Assembly: GCA_001051155.2 (NCBI GenBank)
Contig: JYIP02000001.1
Coordinates: forward strand, 4,712,001-4,776,000
Direction: 5' to 3'
From: Chrysoporthe austroafricana
Lineage: Eukaryota; Ascomycota; Sordariomycetes; Diaporthales; Cryphonectriaceae
Length of the DNA: 64,000 nucleotides
Positions within the stretch are counted from its first letter, which is position 1; each line of letters starts with the position of its first letter. This document shows positions 1 through 11,653 of this stretch, in pieces. The translations under genes and the position numbers were made by a program. The notes under the pieces are model-generated. The model was not told the DNA's origin. It was given only the letters and a program-made list of their open reading frames with translations, and made no database searches.

Positions 1-3000
1 AGTTAGTAAAATATTTTTGTATAAAAATAGCGAAAAAATAGTTTGTAAATATTATAAATAATCTTATTTTATAATTAAGTAAATAACGATATTATTTATA
101 AAAGCGAAAGCAAATTTATAATATAATCGTAAAAATTAATTTATAAAATATTAAATATAAAATAATAAATTTCGAAATCTTATAAATAGAACTTTCATTC
201 TTTCTTAACCGCAATAATTAATAATAGTAAATCGGTTTCTATAATTTAGATATATTAAGAATTAATAGAAAAATTGCTATATATTTATTATTATAATATA
301 TATTTTTCTTTTTAGCTATTTAATAATTTCTTGCTATAATAGCAAAAAGTAAGCGTTAAGGATTAAAACTTTATTCAAAATGCGTAAATTAACTATTATA
401 TATCTTTTCTTCTGGCTATTTATATTTTTCCAAACTATAAAGATTAATAAATCGAATAATATTGTATTTATAATTTATTTAGCTCGACTTTGCTACTATA
501 ACTTATTCAAAATTTTATTAATTACTTCTTAGTTTTCCTTATTTAAATAATATAGCTTTTATCTTACTTTTTAATTCTATTATCTTTCGATTAAATCGAC
601 TTTTATTTATTAATCGATTAGCATATTAATAGGACTTATATTTTTGAAAACTTTAATATATACTCGTATTAATTCTATAACTTTATAGAAAAATTCCAGT
701 AAATGCTTGCAAATATATATACTAAAATCAATTTCCGATTCTTTAATAGCTTTATTTTTTCGAATCCCTAGTTTATTATTATTTTCGAAATAGTTTCTTA
801 TTTCAGGAATCTTTATATCCGGGAATCGGTATTCTTCTAGCTATTTTCTAATAATTTCCGCAATTTGTTAGAAAATATGCTTAATAAATAATAATTAATC
901 TAAATTTAGCTTTCCTGAAAGCTATAACCCGTTTTTAATTCATTAGAAAAAGTATTATTGCGCGATATAATAATAATTATCGTAATTCGCTAGCGGGGTT
1001 ATATAATCCGTCTAGAATAGTTCAATTATCTTTAGAAATTAATTTTTCTGAATCCTTAAAAGGGTTATTACTTAATTCGTTATTAGGACTTCTTTAATTT
1101 AATAATCTATTAAGCAATTCATTTACCCTTTCTATTTCGGTTTGAATAGAAAAGTTATATTTTTGGGATTCGCTTAATACTAATAGAAATTAGCTTATAA
1201 GATCTAAGTAATATTATTATAATAATTATAGCCTTTGCTTGCTAGAATTATATTAGCATTCGGGCAAATATTTCTATTTTCGCTATAGCATTATTAAAAT
1301 AACCAAATTATATAGACAATTCTGAATTTAAAATGTCCAATTTGTAAGGAATATTATATTTCTATTTTAATAAAATACTTACTTTTAATCGATTTAATAC
1401 TCAAATTCCTATTTGAATACGAAATATAATTAAATAGCTATGCTTATTATTCTGGAAATATAAATCGAATTTAGCTTAGCTTTTTGCTAGCAATTAGCTT
1501 ACGCTTTTAAACTTAACTTTTATATTCTAATCTATTTTCGCTTTAAGGAATTATATTAGCAATTCTTTAGCAATAGCATAATAATTAACGCTTATATCAA
1601 TATAAATTTTTATATTTAGCTTATTCGAATATATTTTAATTATAGCTCTTATATATATATAGCTATTGCTATAATAAGGCTTAATTATAAATATAAGAAT
1701 ATTATATTCTAAGATTTTTCCTTTTTATATATTGATTTTAGGAAAATTCTATAGCTAATTAAATAATTATATAAAGTATTTGATATGGAATATGCTTTTA
1801 TTTACCGATAATTTTATTTTTTCGGTTCGAAAAATTTAAATATCGTTTTCGATTATTATATTTTCTTTATTAGCTTATTCTTCCAATTCGTTCTTTTATT
1901 TTTATAAGTTTTTGTTATTTTCGGTTTTTTTATTTTATTTATCGCTATTCGCTATAAATAGATTATTATTTACAGAAAAATAGCCTTCTTAACTTAGCTT
2001 ATCTTTTTTATCTGAATTATATTGCAATTTTCCATTATCGATATTGAAATTTGTTAAGGTTAATTGAATAAAATATCTTTTAGTATTTTTTTGTACGAAT
2101 TAATAGTAAAAACGCAATTAGAAATTTCGGTTTTTTGAAATTAAATTTCTATTATTATCCATAATATTGGTTAATATCTTCTTAGCTATACTAAAGATAT
2201 TTTATTATTTAATTATCCGTTCTTATAATTAATTTCGAATATTTATTAGTTTTCGCTATTATTCTAATAAAAGCTTTCGGAATTCGTATTCCGGGATATA
2301 TCTAATGCTTTTGGATAGATTTGGCTAATTAAATATCTTTATCGAACGGAATAAATATTCAAGTTCTTAAAGCCTAAATCCTTTAAAGCATCCTAAGAAT
2401 ATATTAGCTAGGAAATAAATATTAATATTAAGAAGATTAGCAGCCGATTATATAACTTTCTATATTAATTATACGGATTTGCAAAATAGTCTTATTATAC
2501 AATTTAATTTAAAAATATACTATATTTCTTATTTCGCTTTAAAACGTTTTTCGAAATCTTTCGTATTCTTATTTCGATTAAGTCTATCGAAATATTTAGT
2601 TATTAATTCTTTATCGATTCGATCCTAAATATTTCTGGTTAAATATAAATTTGGGTATTCGGCTAGCTTAATAAATTAATAAATATAATAAGTAAATTTC
2701 AGAATATTGCGATTATTTCGTATATTTCTTTTGAAATATTATTGGGCATTTAGCAAATCTTTTATAATTTTCCGCAATATAAAGAAATTTCTTTTTAATT
2801 ATTTCTTTTATTAATTCTAATTATATTTATATAAAATAAAATCTTTATGCTTTTAAAAAAATAATATAGAATAAAACCAAATATATGCTATTTTAATTAA
2901 GCAAATAAATAAATAGAAACTGAAATATTTAGCGCGTTTTGCATTTTTGGCTATATATATCTTATACCGGTTTATAAAAACTTGAAAGTTTTTCCAGATA

Positions 3001-4616
3001 ATAATTTTGCTATCTATAATAAATATAATTATTAAATTAATATAATTATTCCAATTCTCGTAAGGTTAAAATTGCTTTATAACCGTATTTTTGAATTCTC
3101 TATTAATATTAATAAGCAATGCTATAAATTCAAATAAATTAAGTTAATATGCTCGAAAATCTTTGAATTGCTTATAGCCGAATAATAAGTTTCGAAAACT
3201 TTTGTTTTTATTATTGCTAGAATTTAATAGATCCGGTAGTTTATCTGGTTTATTAATTAATTTTTCTTGGAAATTAAAGTTAATTTCAATATCTAGCTTA
3301 AGGCCCGAAAATAGTTTTTAATCTGGTTAATTTCCTATCTTTAATATAAATATTTGCTAGATATATTCCTTAATATTAAGAAATGCTAGTCTAATAAAGC
3401 AATATCCGTTATTAGTATAATATTTTACAGCCGAAATGGGAAAGGGTTTTTTAGTAAATTCCGATTAAAGCGCTTGCATATTGAAAGTTTATTATAATCG
3501 GAATATTTTCTTGAATTTAATATATACTGCTTTTTCCGAAATAAAACCGTTTTAATAAATTGCTTTCATTTCGGGTTATTATAGAAACTAATCCAATAAG
3601 CTAATAATTAAGAAAGAAAAAGTCGGGTATTTTTGAAAGATAATAATAAGACTATCCGATTTTCTTTTATCTAATCTTTCTTTTTTATAATTTTCTTTCC
3701 CGAAAAACTATAGATAATCCGATAAATCCGATTAGGATATTAATATACTTTCTATTATAAAATTTATAAAGTTGGCCGGGATAGCTGCAATAGAATTTTA
3801 TTTAGAAATATTTCGATTTTAAGTTTTCGTTAAAGAAGAAAAAATATGCTTATTTCCTGGAATTAGTTATTTTCTTTTACTTTTATTTATTTTTCTTATC
3901 GTAATTAAAGAATTTTCGGATTTATTAATAAATTTAAAATCTAAATTTTCAGTTAAATATTATAATGAATAAATATATTTGATTCCGCTATTAATATTAA
4001 TATATTCAAGCATATAATATTTTCGATTTTCGATAAATTATTGCTAAGTTAATTTTTCTAATAAATCTTCCGGGTTATTAAATCGAAAAGTATTCTCGTT
4101 CTTATTTATTTTTATAAGCATTTATTATTATTCTTTTTCCGTTATCGTTTCGGCAAGCTATCGAAATTTGCAATATTTGGAAAAATCTTCTTAAAATATA
4201 TTATTCTCTCTTATTTACTAGGATAAATACTTATTGAAATTCGACTTTCTTTCTTTTTAAATCTATTGCTTAAGCAATAAAAGCTATTTTTGCTTAACTA
4301 TTTATGCTTTTGCTTTTTGCAAAAATGCATTAGCTTCTTTAAAGTTTTGCTTCGCTTTTTCGTATCGATTGGCTAAAAATTTTTAATCGATAAAAGCATA
4401 TGCAATTTCGAAAAAGATCTTAATATCCGATATAATTTAATCTTTCCTTTTAGGGTCGTTCAAGGCTTATATAAACTTATATACTTAAGCAAGATACTTA
4501 ATTTCGATATAATCGATAAGCTGCAATAATAAAACGTTATTGCTAGTAATTGCTATAATAAATTAGCAATAAATTATCGATAAATAATTATAATATTTCT
4601 TATAGGAATGCTACTT

Positions 4617-4750
4617 TTATACAAGCCGATATCTTATAAGACCGATATTCTTATAAAAGCCGATATTTTATAAAGCCGATATTTTTACAGAAGCCGTTAT
4701 CCTATAAAACTAATATTCTTATAAGAATTATTGCTTTATAAAACCGATAA
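4617..4750. repeat. degenerate ~17-bp tandem repeat
   Basis: About eight successive units of 16-18 bases resemble tataaaagccgatattt, with differences between units. The array lies about 250 bases before the retroelement coding relic. It may be part of a retrotransposon terminal or leader region, but no long terminal repeat pair was identified. The units share the core ccgata and the tataa start. Confidence 0.7.
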
Positions 4751-5004
4751 TCGAAACCCGATTATGCAATAAAGGCATGCAAAGCGTAATTACTAATTAA
4801 TAATATATATATTGAAATATATTATAAAGCATAATTCTCTTAAAAAAGTAAATTATATTAAAAGCATATTAAGGCATTATATAAGCTTTTCGGTAAGGGT
4901 ATAGCATTTATTTAATGAATTTATTGCGTATTTATTAAGGGATTTATTATAGATTTACTAAGCGAATCTATTATAAATTCATTACGTTTATAAGTTTTGC
5001 TATC

Positions 5005-5320
5005 AAATTAGCATTACTTTATAAGATAAGAATTTACTTAATATTCCATATTTCGCTTTTCGAATTAGCATCCAATATAGCCAAGACAGATAAATCTATA
5101 CAAATTGAAACTAACGAACCAAAATACGAAATCGAACGAATCTTCTATTACCGAAAACTAACCAAATATAAAGAATATCTAATCAAATGGAAAAATACTA
5201 TTCAAGCGAAAATAACTGGAAACTAATTAGCAACTTAAAGAATACATAACAAGCATTCAAAAAATACTAGGAAAAGCAACTTACTAATTAACTAAAAGAA
5301 TAATTAGAAAGACCCGAAAT
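5005..5320 (+). mobile_element. Ty3/gypsy chromovirus integrase tail with chromodomain, RIP-degraded
   Basis: Read on the plus strand, 5005-5210 gives the end of a chromovirus integrase. A segment like the family's 'VFHVSLLEP' motif (here FHISLFELA, about 5040) is followed by a chromodomain beginning YEIERIFYYR and continuing KEYLIKWK (about 5125-5195). A frame change near 5205 is needed to continue into the conserved W and the closing 'AFKKY-W-EKQ' helix, in which the Trp codon is TAG. In this family the chromodomain steers integration into heterochromatin. Protease and reverse transcriptase were not recognised upstream, so this is a fragment or the rest is decayed beyond reading by eye. It is not functional. 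Confidence 0.75.
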
Positions 5321-5735
5321 ATCCTTATGCTTCGCAATCGAATTAATAATAACCCAGTTAATACTAGAATTAAATTGCTGCAAGGCAGCATTTAAATTAA
5401 AACTTTTAGGAAAAGGATTTTCAGAAATTAAGGCTTCCAAAACCCAATATTCGGTCTCGGCCCTAAAACGCTCTTTTTCCGCTTTTTCTGCCTTTAGCCG
5501 TTCCAATTCCTCAATAATATCCAGGCCCTGATATATTGCGCAAGCTATTTTTTCGGCTTATAAACGGCACTATTTTTATAACCGAAAGACTTTCACATTA
5601 GCTAATATCGCTTCCTTTTCGGCAATATCCAGTTCCGTTTCGGCCCGGGAATGCTATTTTACGATTCGTTATATTTAAATCGGAATAAAGCCCGCTATAT
5701 TACAATTACCCCGCTTGCTGCAAATATATTCGGTA
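5288..5735 (-). pseudogene. unidentified transposon-like relic with coiled coil
   Basis: On the minus strand an open stretch of 72 codons (5288-5506) contains a charged helix rich in Lys, Glu and Ala (LKAEKAEKERFRAE), followed by a hydrophobic segment. Upstream, through stop codons, a cysteine cluster ICSKRGNC could be a remnant of a zinc knuckle. Coiled coil plus zinc knuckle occurs near the C-terminus of some fungal transposase-like proteins, but the match is too weak to name a family. It is flanked by the chromodomain relic on one side and the pogo-like transposase on the other. It could also be low-complexity chance coding. Confidence 0.3.
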
Positions 5736-6121
5736 TAACGTAAAGAGTCCTTTTCCGAAACGCAACAGAAGAGATTACAGTCCGAATAAGAAGAACATGC
5801 AAGCATTTCGGAATAGCAGGAGAAAACCGTAAGCCAAAAGGTATTGCTCTAATCCGTTTTCTTATAAAAACGCTTTTCGACTTTACAAAATATCCTGATC
5901 AGGAAAAGGATACCAGAAAAAAAGGGTTAATAAAGGCTTTACAGAAAAATTATTAGAGACAATAATCGATAAGAAAGGGATAGTATTATAACCCGATATA
6001 AAACGGCCTGCTAGCGTATTAGAACGGAAAGGGTTAGCAAGCTAGAACGTATAATAACCTTACCCAAGAATACTTATAAGGATTACGTAATTTAAAGTTA
6101 AGGGTTGGACCGATAAAATCG

Positions 6122-6164
6122 CTATCGGTCTAGATAGTCTTGTATAGACTAATAGTATCGATAG
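6122..6164. repeat. imperfect 43-bp palindrome
   Basis: The outer arms ctatcg / cgatag and the inner arms agtct / agact match around a tgtat loop, while the middle of the stem is mismatched. It may be a remnant of a terminal inverted repeat that lost pairing through C-to-T changes on both strands. Another copy of the cctatcggt motif follows at about 6169. No flanking target duplication was identified. Confidence 0.45.
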
Positions 6165-6394
6165 CAGTCCTATCGGTTTAGAACTGAAAAGCCGGATATA
6201 AAAGAACGGGATATCTATTAAATAGTTTTCTATAGCTTTTCAGTCGTAAATTTAAATATCATTTGGACCTTACTTATATCCCAGTAATAGCCGCATTAGC
6301 TTATAAATATTGTAATATTTGTTTAAACGTATTTCCGGCTTTTAGGGTTGTACGTAATACCGCTCTTGCTAGCATAAACTCTTTGGCTTTATAG

Positions 6395-7426
6395 TTATTT
6401 TAGGATTACTGCAGCGTTTATAACATTAGTATTTACCTCTTTCCCCTGGTTATTTTTAAAGGGAAATCTGTATAGCAATGATAATTTCTTTTTGAAATAG
6501 ATTTTTTTAAAGGCTAGCAATTTACTGCTATTTCAAATAGATAGATAAATAATAAAATAGTATTCGAATAGCTAAAAAAAATATTTATTTTTAATAACTA
6601 GCTTGCAAATCCTTTAGAAGCCAGATTATTAATTCTAAATGGCTATAATAGCTATATAACAAGTGAATTTATATAAGAATGCTTTCAAAATAATATTCTA
6701 TTGCTTTATTTGCCTCTTTATACTTCTTATATTTTTCAGCCTTTCGATTTAAAAATCTTTTCCTCTCTTAAGAAAGCTTATAGAAAAAAGCTTAATGCTA
6801 TAAGTTAATAAGGAAATAATACTATCTATAGAAAGCATTTATTCTTCGAGAATTACTATCTTGCTTATCTAAAAAGCCTTTCTAGCCAGAATATCAAATC
6901 TGAATAGAAAGTAATAAATTTTTGGCCTATCCGCTTAGCCAAGCTATTCTTAAGCCTTCTTCTTCTCGAAAACAGTTAATAACGCTCTCAAATCTTATCA
7001 AATTCAGGCTTAAGAGCATTAGCTAAATTTAATTCAATATCGAATACAATTTTATAACTATCGGATATATATTCGACCTTTCGGAAAGCCAGAGATTTAT
7101 ATTACCAACTTAACAAATATCGGAACTAACTTTCTTCTATCCCTGGATAACGCATTCTTTTCAGAAAGATCCAGAAAGCTTAAGAGGAAAGAGATATAGC
7201 CCTAGCTAAAGCCCTAAAGGAAAATAAGGCTTTGAGAGAACAGATTGAAGCTTCTAGGCCTAGCAAAAAAAGAAAAGTTGAAGCGAGCCCGAATTCGAAG
7301 TTTGTAAGCATTCAGGATATACAGAAGGCTCAAAAAGCAGCTAGGCCAGAAAAGGAAAGCGAGGATGAAGAGAGCGATATCGAATTAGTTACTGATAAAG
7401 AGGACTGCATCGTAATGGGTGAATAG
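6395..7426 (+). pseudogene. pogo/Fot1-type transposase (DDE1 domain), RIP-degraded
   Basis: Plus-strand reading gives the C-terminal half of a Tc1/mariner-superfamily transposase of the pogo/Fot1 group. In order: LVIFKGKS (about 6450), NNKIVFE-stop-LKKIF where family members have a Trp (about 6550), LLILNGYNSYITSEFI (about 6627), a segment like the family's 'LPPHTSHxxQPLD', FSSLKKAYRKK (about 6760), and an intact tail with a basic nuclear-localisation-like run KKRKVE ending DCIVMGE at 7426. The second catalytic Asp (family LILDG) is Asn here, a G-to-A change expected from RIP, and several Trp and Gln codons are stops. The last 64 codons (7232-7426) are open. The N-terminal DNA-binding part is missing or unreadable; before 6395 other relics run on the opposite strand, suggesting a nested or truncated copy. 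Not functional. Confidence 0.85.
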
Positions 7427-7540
7427 GGCTGGAAAGTAGTTGAATTGAATATATATATCTATTTTCAATATGGCTGGCCAGGGGTGCCGAAAAGGGGGGT
7501 GCCAAAAAGGGGGGGGTGCCGAAAAGTACCCCCTCCGACT
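7427..7540 (+). mobile_element. 3' terminus of the pogo/Fot1-like transposon with triple GGGGTGCC(G/A)AAAA motif
   Basis: Between the transposase stop and the ABC transporter remnant lie three tandem G-rich copies of a GGGGTGCC-A/G-AAAA motif (about 7480-7525), followed by gtacccccctccgact-like sequence ending at 7540. The next two bases (7541-7542) are TA, the target dinucleotide of Tc1/mariner elements. The transporter reading frame resumes exactly beyond them. The opposite terminus of the element was not found in the AT-rich side, so inverted-repeat pairing cannot be shown. Assignment as the element end rests on the TA junction and on the transposase position. Confidence 0.7.
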
Positions 7541-10500
7541 TAAGAGGCAGATACACCCTGAATTCGTATTTCTCCCTTCTGCGGCCATGCTTCATCTGGA
7601 ACGATATCTTCGCCGGGCTGAGATTCAGATTTAACTGTTTCTGAAAACGTCTTCAACCGGTTTATGGCACCGAGAGAAGTCTCAAGTTGGGTGTAAGAGC
7701 GTATCAACTGTGTTATTATGTCACCGAAGCTCATTAGTGTGACCAACGACGCGCCAGTGAAGCCTGTATTCGAGGAAAGCTGTGTCGACATGGCAACGAC
7801 GAGAACAGCGAGCACGGCCACGACGCAGTCGAGGGTGAATCCCAACCATCTTTGAATCATAGCAAGAAGATATGCCGGTCGTTGTGAGTCATCAAGCAAG
7901 CGGTTGCTTTTCTTGATGCCGTCTTGAATCCAACCGAAGGCCCGATACGTGGCAATTCCTCTCATTGTGTCCGTGAAGTGAGTGCTGAAACAACTAGTTA
8001 GGGGCGATCCCGCAATGCTTCGAACAATAGGCAGGAAGACTTACTAGAGAGGGCTCTTAGCTTCGAGATCAAGAAGTCGAAGCTGTCTGCTCGTCCTGAG
8101 GTAAAATTTCTGGATGAGCCAGAGCATCACGACCAAGAACGGATATGAGATGGCCAGATATGGTGCAGAGGTTGCTACAACAGCAGCCATACCTATACCA
8201 ATGGCTCCACACAAGCTGGTGTTGATCAAAGCCAGAGGAAGCTCGCCATCCATCAGTGTCATATCTTGAGAGAAGAGATTTGTCACGACGCCGTTGTCTG
8301 TCGCGGAGAAAAACCGCAGAGGGGCGCTGATAACGGTGTTCAGGGCCGCCTTGTGCAATGACGAACCTGACATCCTGATCATTCGCTGCAGGCAGACCCA
8401 AACATTCCCGAACAGAAATAGAATCGCAAGGACCTGGAAAAAAGCAAACAAGCCAAGGTAGAATCTCTGGCTATGACTTGGAGGGCTTTTCGAGATGCCC
8501 TCGCTCCAGAAATCGATCCAGATAGTCTGCCAGTTCCAAAAGAATCCATCGGCTAGAGCCATTAGGACGAACAAGGCAACAGCCCAGAACCCGATGCTTT
8601 TGTAATAGTGCATGTAAACGGCCCTGTCTCCATTCATTCTGTTTCTGTCTTCCTCGATCGTAGAGGGACTCGTTGCGATCGTCGAGTTGACCTTAACTAG
8701 ACCCTCAGTGATAAGTTCCTCGTTGTACGCCTCAGAGTTGACACTCGAGTCTGATAAGCTCTGATCCGTGGCTCTGGCCTTGATACCAAGGCTATGTATA
8801 TAGCTTTTATTAGCAACAAGCTCCTCGAACTTGCCTTGCTCAACAATGCGTCCATTGGCGCCGATGGCTATTATATGATCAGCTGAGGGAAGATGTCTGA
8901 TTGAATGGGTACAGAGGACTGCCGTCGAGTTCCTCCGCTTGATGATACCGTCATGCCCGAATACGCGCTGGAAGACTTGCTCGCCAGTGTCGGCGTCAAG
9001 ACCACTGAGAACATCGTCAAAAATGAAGAAGTTCGTCTCGGAGTATAGCGCTCTTGCTATGGTAACCCGCTGCTTCTGGCCGCCACTGAGGGAGATTCCA
9101 TTACTTCCGATTCTGGTCTCGTCGCCTTGGGGGAGAGTGAGAAGGTCATGCCTGAGCATTGCAGCTTCGATTACCTCGTCGTATCGTGCTTTGTTGAAAG
9201 ATGAGAACCCTACAATGTTTTGCTTGATGGTAGCATTGGTGAGAAAAGGGTTTTGGTCGCAGTATCCAATGCGTCGCGAGTATCTGCCAAAAGTGACTTG
9301 GCCATCAAAAATTGGGGTTTCACCCAGCAGGGCTTTGCAGAGTGTTGACTTCCCAGATGCAACCGGCCCAACAACGATGGTAAGCTTCCCAGTCGCTATC
9401 TTCATGTCAATGTCTAAAATGCTGCTTGTCCCGGTCCACCCAAAATTGCCGCGAGATATGGCAACCACTGAGGCTGCCTTTTCATCTCCAGGACTCTTGT
9501 CAACAGGTAGATCTTCATAGATAGCGCTGCGAAAATCCTCTCTGGCATCTGTCTCGAGGAAAGTCTGTATGCGGTCGAGACACGCGATGGCTGACATGAC
9601 TGAGGGAACGGATTGGAAGATGTGGACAAGTGGAGTACAAAGAAGACTCAAGTATGAGTACGAAGTAAACATGCGTGTGACGGTGAGAGTCTTCGAAGTC
9701 CCTGGTGTGTTGAAGCGTTAGCAATCGTACAACGAGGAGAAACAATGACGATTCTAGAGCATCCTCTTAGGTGCGTGCAAATAGGTGAGGTGAGATGGAA
9801 TTCAGTACTCAACTCACAAGCGAAAGTAATCACCGGCGATATGAACGTCGGCACATAAGAGAGTAGAACCGACCAGCACATAATGATTCGGAAACGCCCT
9901 CCAACTCGCAACTCGTCAAGTCGTAGGTTCTGAATGATGGATTGAATGGATAATGCCAGCCCCGAGATCTTGAGGTTCTTCATATGGGCAATGACGTTTG
10001 CAGTCATTCCAACACGGACCTGAATCCTGTCCATCCACTGCTTTTGACGCGGCCCGGTGAAGGTGGCAATCCCGGAGGCCACTATGGTGACGACAGCAAC
10101 AATCAGAGTAGGTGCTAGGAAGGCAACGCCTAGTGACCGATAAAGTAGAAAGCTGGCAAGCCCTATTTCAATAAGATTGGCCCAGAACTCACTGATCGAG
10201 TCTATGTCAGCAATCGCATGTCCTGGCGCCATATGAATAAGGTACTCAATGGAAATCCGGATTCTAAAGTACACATCCGTGTACATGCGTGTCATAGCTT
10301 ACTGGATCATTAACATTCCCGATCTGATGTTTTCGACATCTGTGCTCATTAGGGTGATTGCCGCAGAATCGTCTGCAGTGTTCACTTTCACCTTTGTCTT
10401 TTAATCTGTCAGTACAATATATCCCTATACCTAGCAAATAGAGAAGTAATAACAGAATCGTATGCAACTGATTGTCATTCACGAGACCACAATAGCTGAT

Positions 10501-11653
10501 GCATTTTCAAGAGGTCGCTCACCGTCTTTCTGTATATAGCCGAAGCCAGAGCACCGCGAGCCATCCACATTGCCCGCTCATGGTAATACCAGTATAACGT
10601 AGTTGACACAGCAAGACCGAAGTATGTGAGGGCAGTCGCACCAATAAGACCATATCCGACATCTGGATCTCTTAATGTAGATGGCCGCTCTAAGAAAGAT
10701 AGTATTGAGTTGATCAAGAAAGGCTGACAGAATGTGAACCCTATCATGGCCATCCTAGGACCAACAGGAAGGATAAGAGCACAGGCCAGTGTCTTTGTCA
10801 AGGCCTTGATCAGTCCATACTTCTGTCTTTGAGATTTGGCGTCGTCCAAAGCACTACTCAACTGCTTTTCCAATGCTTCTGCTGCCATTCTGCTATCCAG
10901 AGGGAAAAGATCCTCCATATAGAGGACCTTTCCATAGCCGGCCCAAAACAGCTTGTTGAGCCAGATAAAGGCCCCCAGACCATACAGGCCGGTCGTTTCT
11001 TCTGGACTGTGGTTCTTTAGGTCTAGGCCTGTCCATTTTGTCTTCTGCTGAGCTTCCAAGAAGGCAATGGAAATCTTGACTGCCAGAGCGGCCGTGGTCA
11101 CTTTCGTGATCGCGAATTCCTCTTAGGTTCTGGAAGCCAGCCAAAGAGTGCGGACTTGCGCAGCGTCGAATAAAATTGTAAGAAAGAGGTATCCTCCGAG
11201 TAGCATCGACGGTCGCGGTGAGCGCCCATGTTCCAGACTGGATAACATAAGCATGCATATTGATGAAATGAAGGTGAGAGTCGCTGTGGAGATGTTCAAA
11301 GCTCGCATGCCCACTGGCTGAGTTGCTATCAAGACTAGCAATGTGAGCTGCAGAATCGAATAAACTGCAATTGCAAACTATTCATACAGCGTCAGCTAAC
11401 GTACAGGTGAAATCAACCCAATGTTGAAGCTTCTTGGACTTACACATTTCGAAACCTGAAGCGTTCTCCCCTTCACAACAGCAGGTCGGCCTGAAAGGTA
11501 GACAAGTCTGGGAAGCGACACAGCAGTGAAAACCGAGATGGGAATGATGCTGAGGAAGATCTTCTCGAATTTCAGTGTGAAGTCAAAATCCGCTCGGCAT
11601 CCTTGCACAGCTGGCCCAAAGGCACTGTCGCTCGCACAGCCAACAAAACTCAT
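7541..11653 (-). pseudogene. ABCC-type (MRP) multidrug ABC transporter, truncated and interrupted
   Basis: Six exons can be joined on the minus strand: 11444-11653, 10523-11377, 10303-10391, 9818-10191, 8045-9701 and 7541-7984. The product starts MSFVGCASDSAFGP (typical MRP TMD0) and runs through the first membrane domain and the first nucleotide-binding domain (Walker A GPVASGKST, signature LSGGQKQR, Walker B FFIFDDVLSGLD). It then goes through the second membrane domain (HFTDTMRGIATYRAFGW) to the beginning of the second ATPase domain (GEIRIQGVSAS), where it stops. The family's next residue is Tyr; only its TA remains before the transposon end. A full-length MRP would have a second ATPase domain, absent here. 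An in-frame TAA at 11123-11125, where a Gln codon would fit, also breaks the N-terminal region. Intact members export drugs and conjugates at the plasma membrane or vacuole; this copy should not. Confidence 0.9.

Larger units (their letters stand above)
1..6390. other. AT-rich, RIP-type degraded repeat block
   Basis: This stretch is overwhelmingly A and T (8 G/C among the first 60 bases) and has no open reading frame of gene size except short relics. CpA and TpG are scarce, TpA is very common and CpG is still present. That is the pattern left by repeat-induced point mutation, which changes C to T mainly in CpA, and not by plain AT drift. Fragments of transposon proteins can be read only through stop codons, several of which are TGG-to-TAG or CAA-to-TAA type. 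Composition shifts toward normal between about 6.4 and 7.5 kb, inside the pogo-like element. No host gene is visible. Such AT-rich blocks are known as isochores in several Pezizomycotina genomes; that this is one of them is inference. Confidence 0.85.

Noticed and set aside
1..6390. Search for the missing second ATPase domain of the ABC transporter on the far side of the transposon
   Set aside because: No Walker A, signature or Walker B remnant could be read on the minus strand in the AT-rich block. It is either lost, moved, or destroyed beyond recognition.
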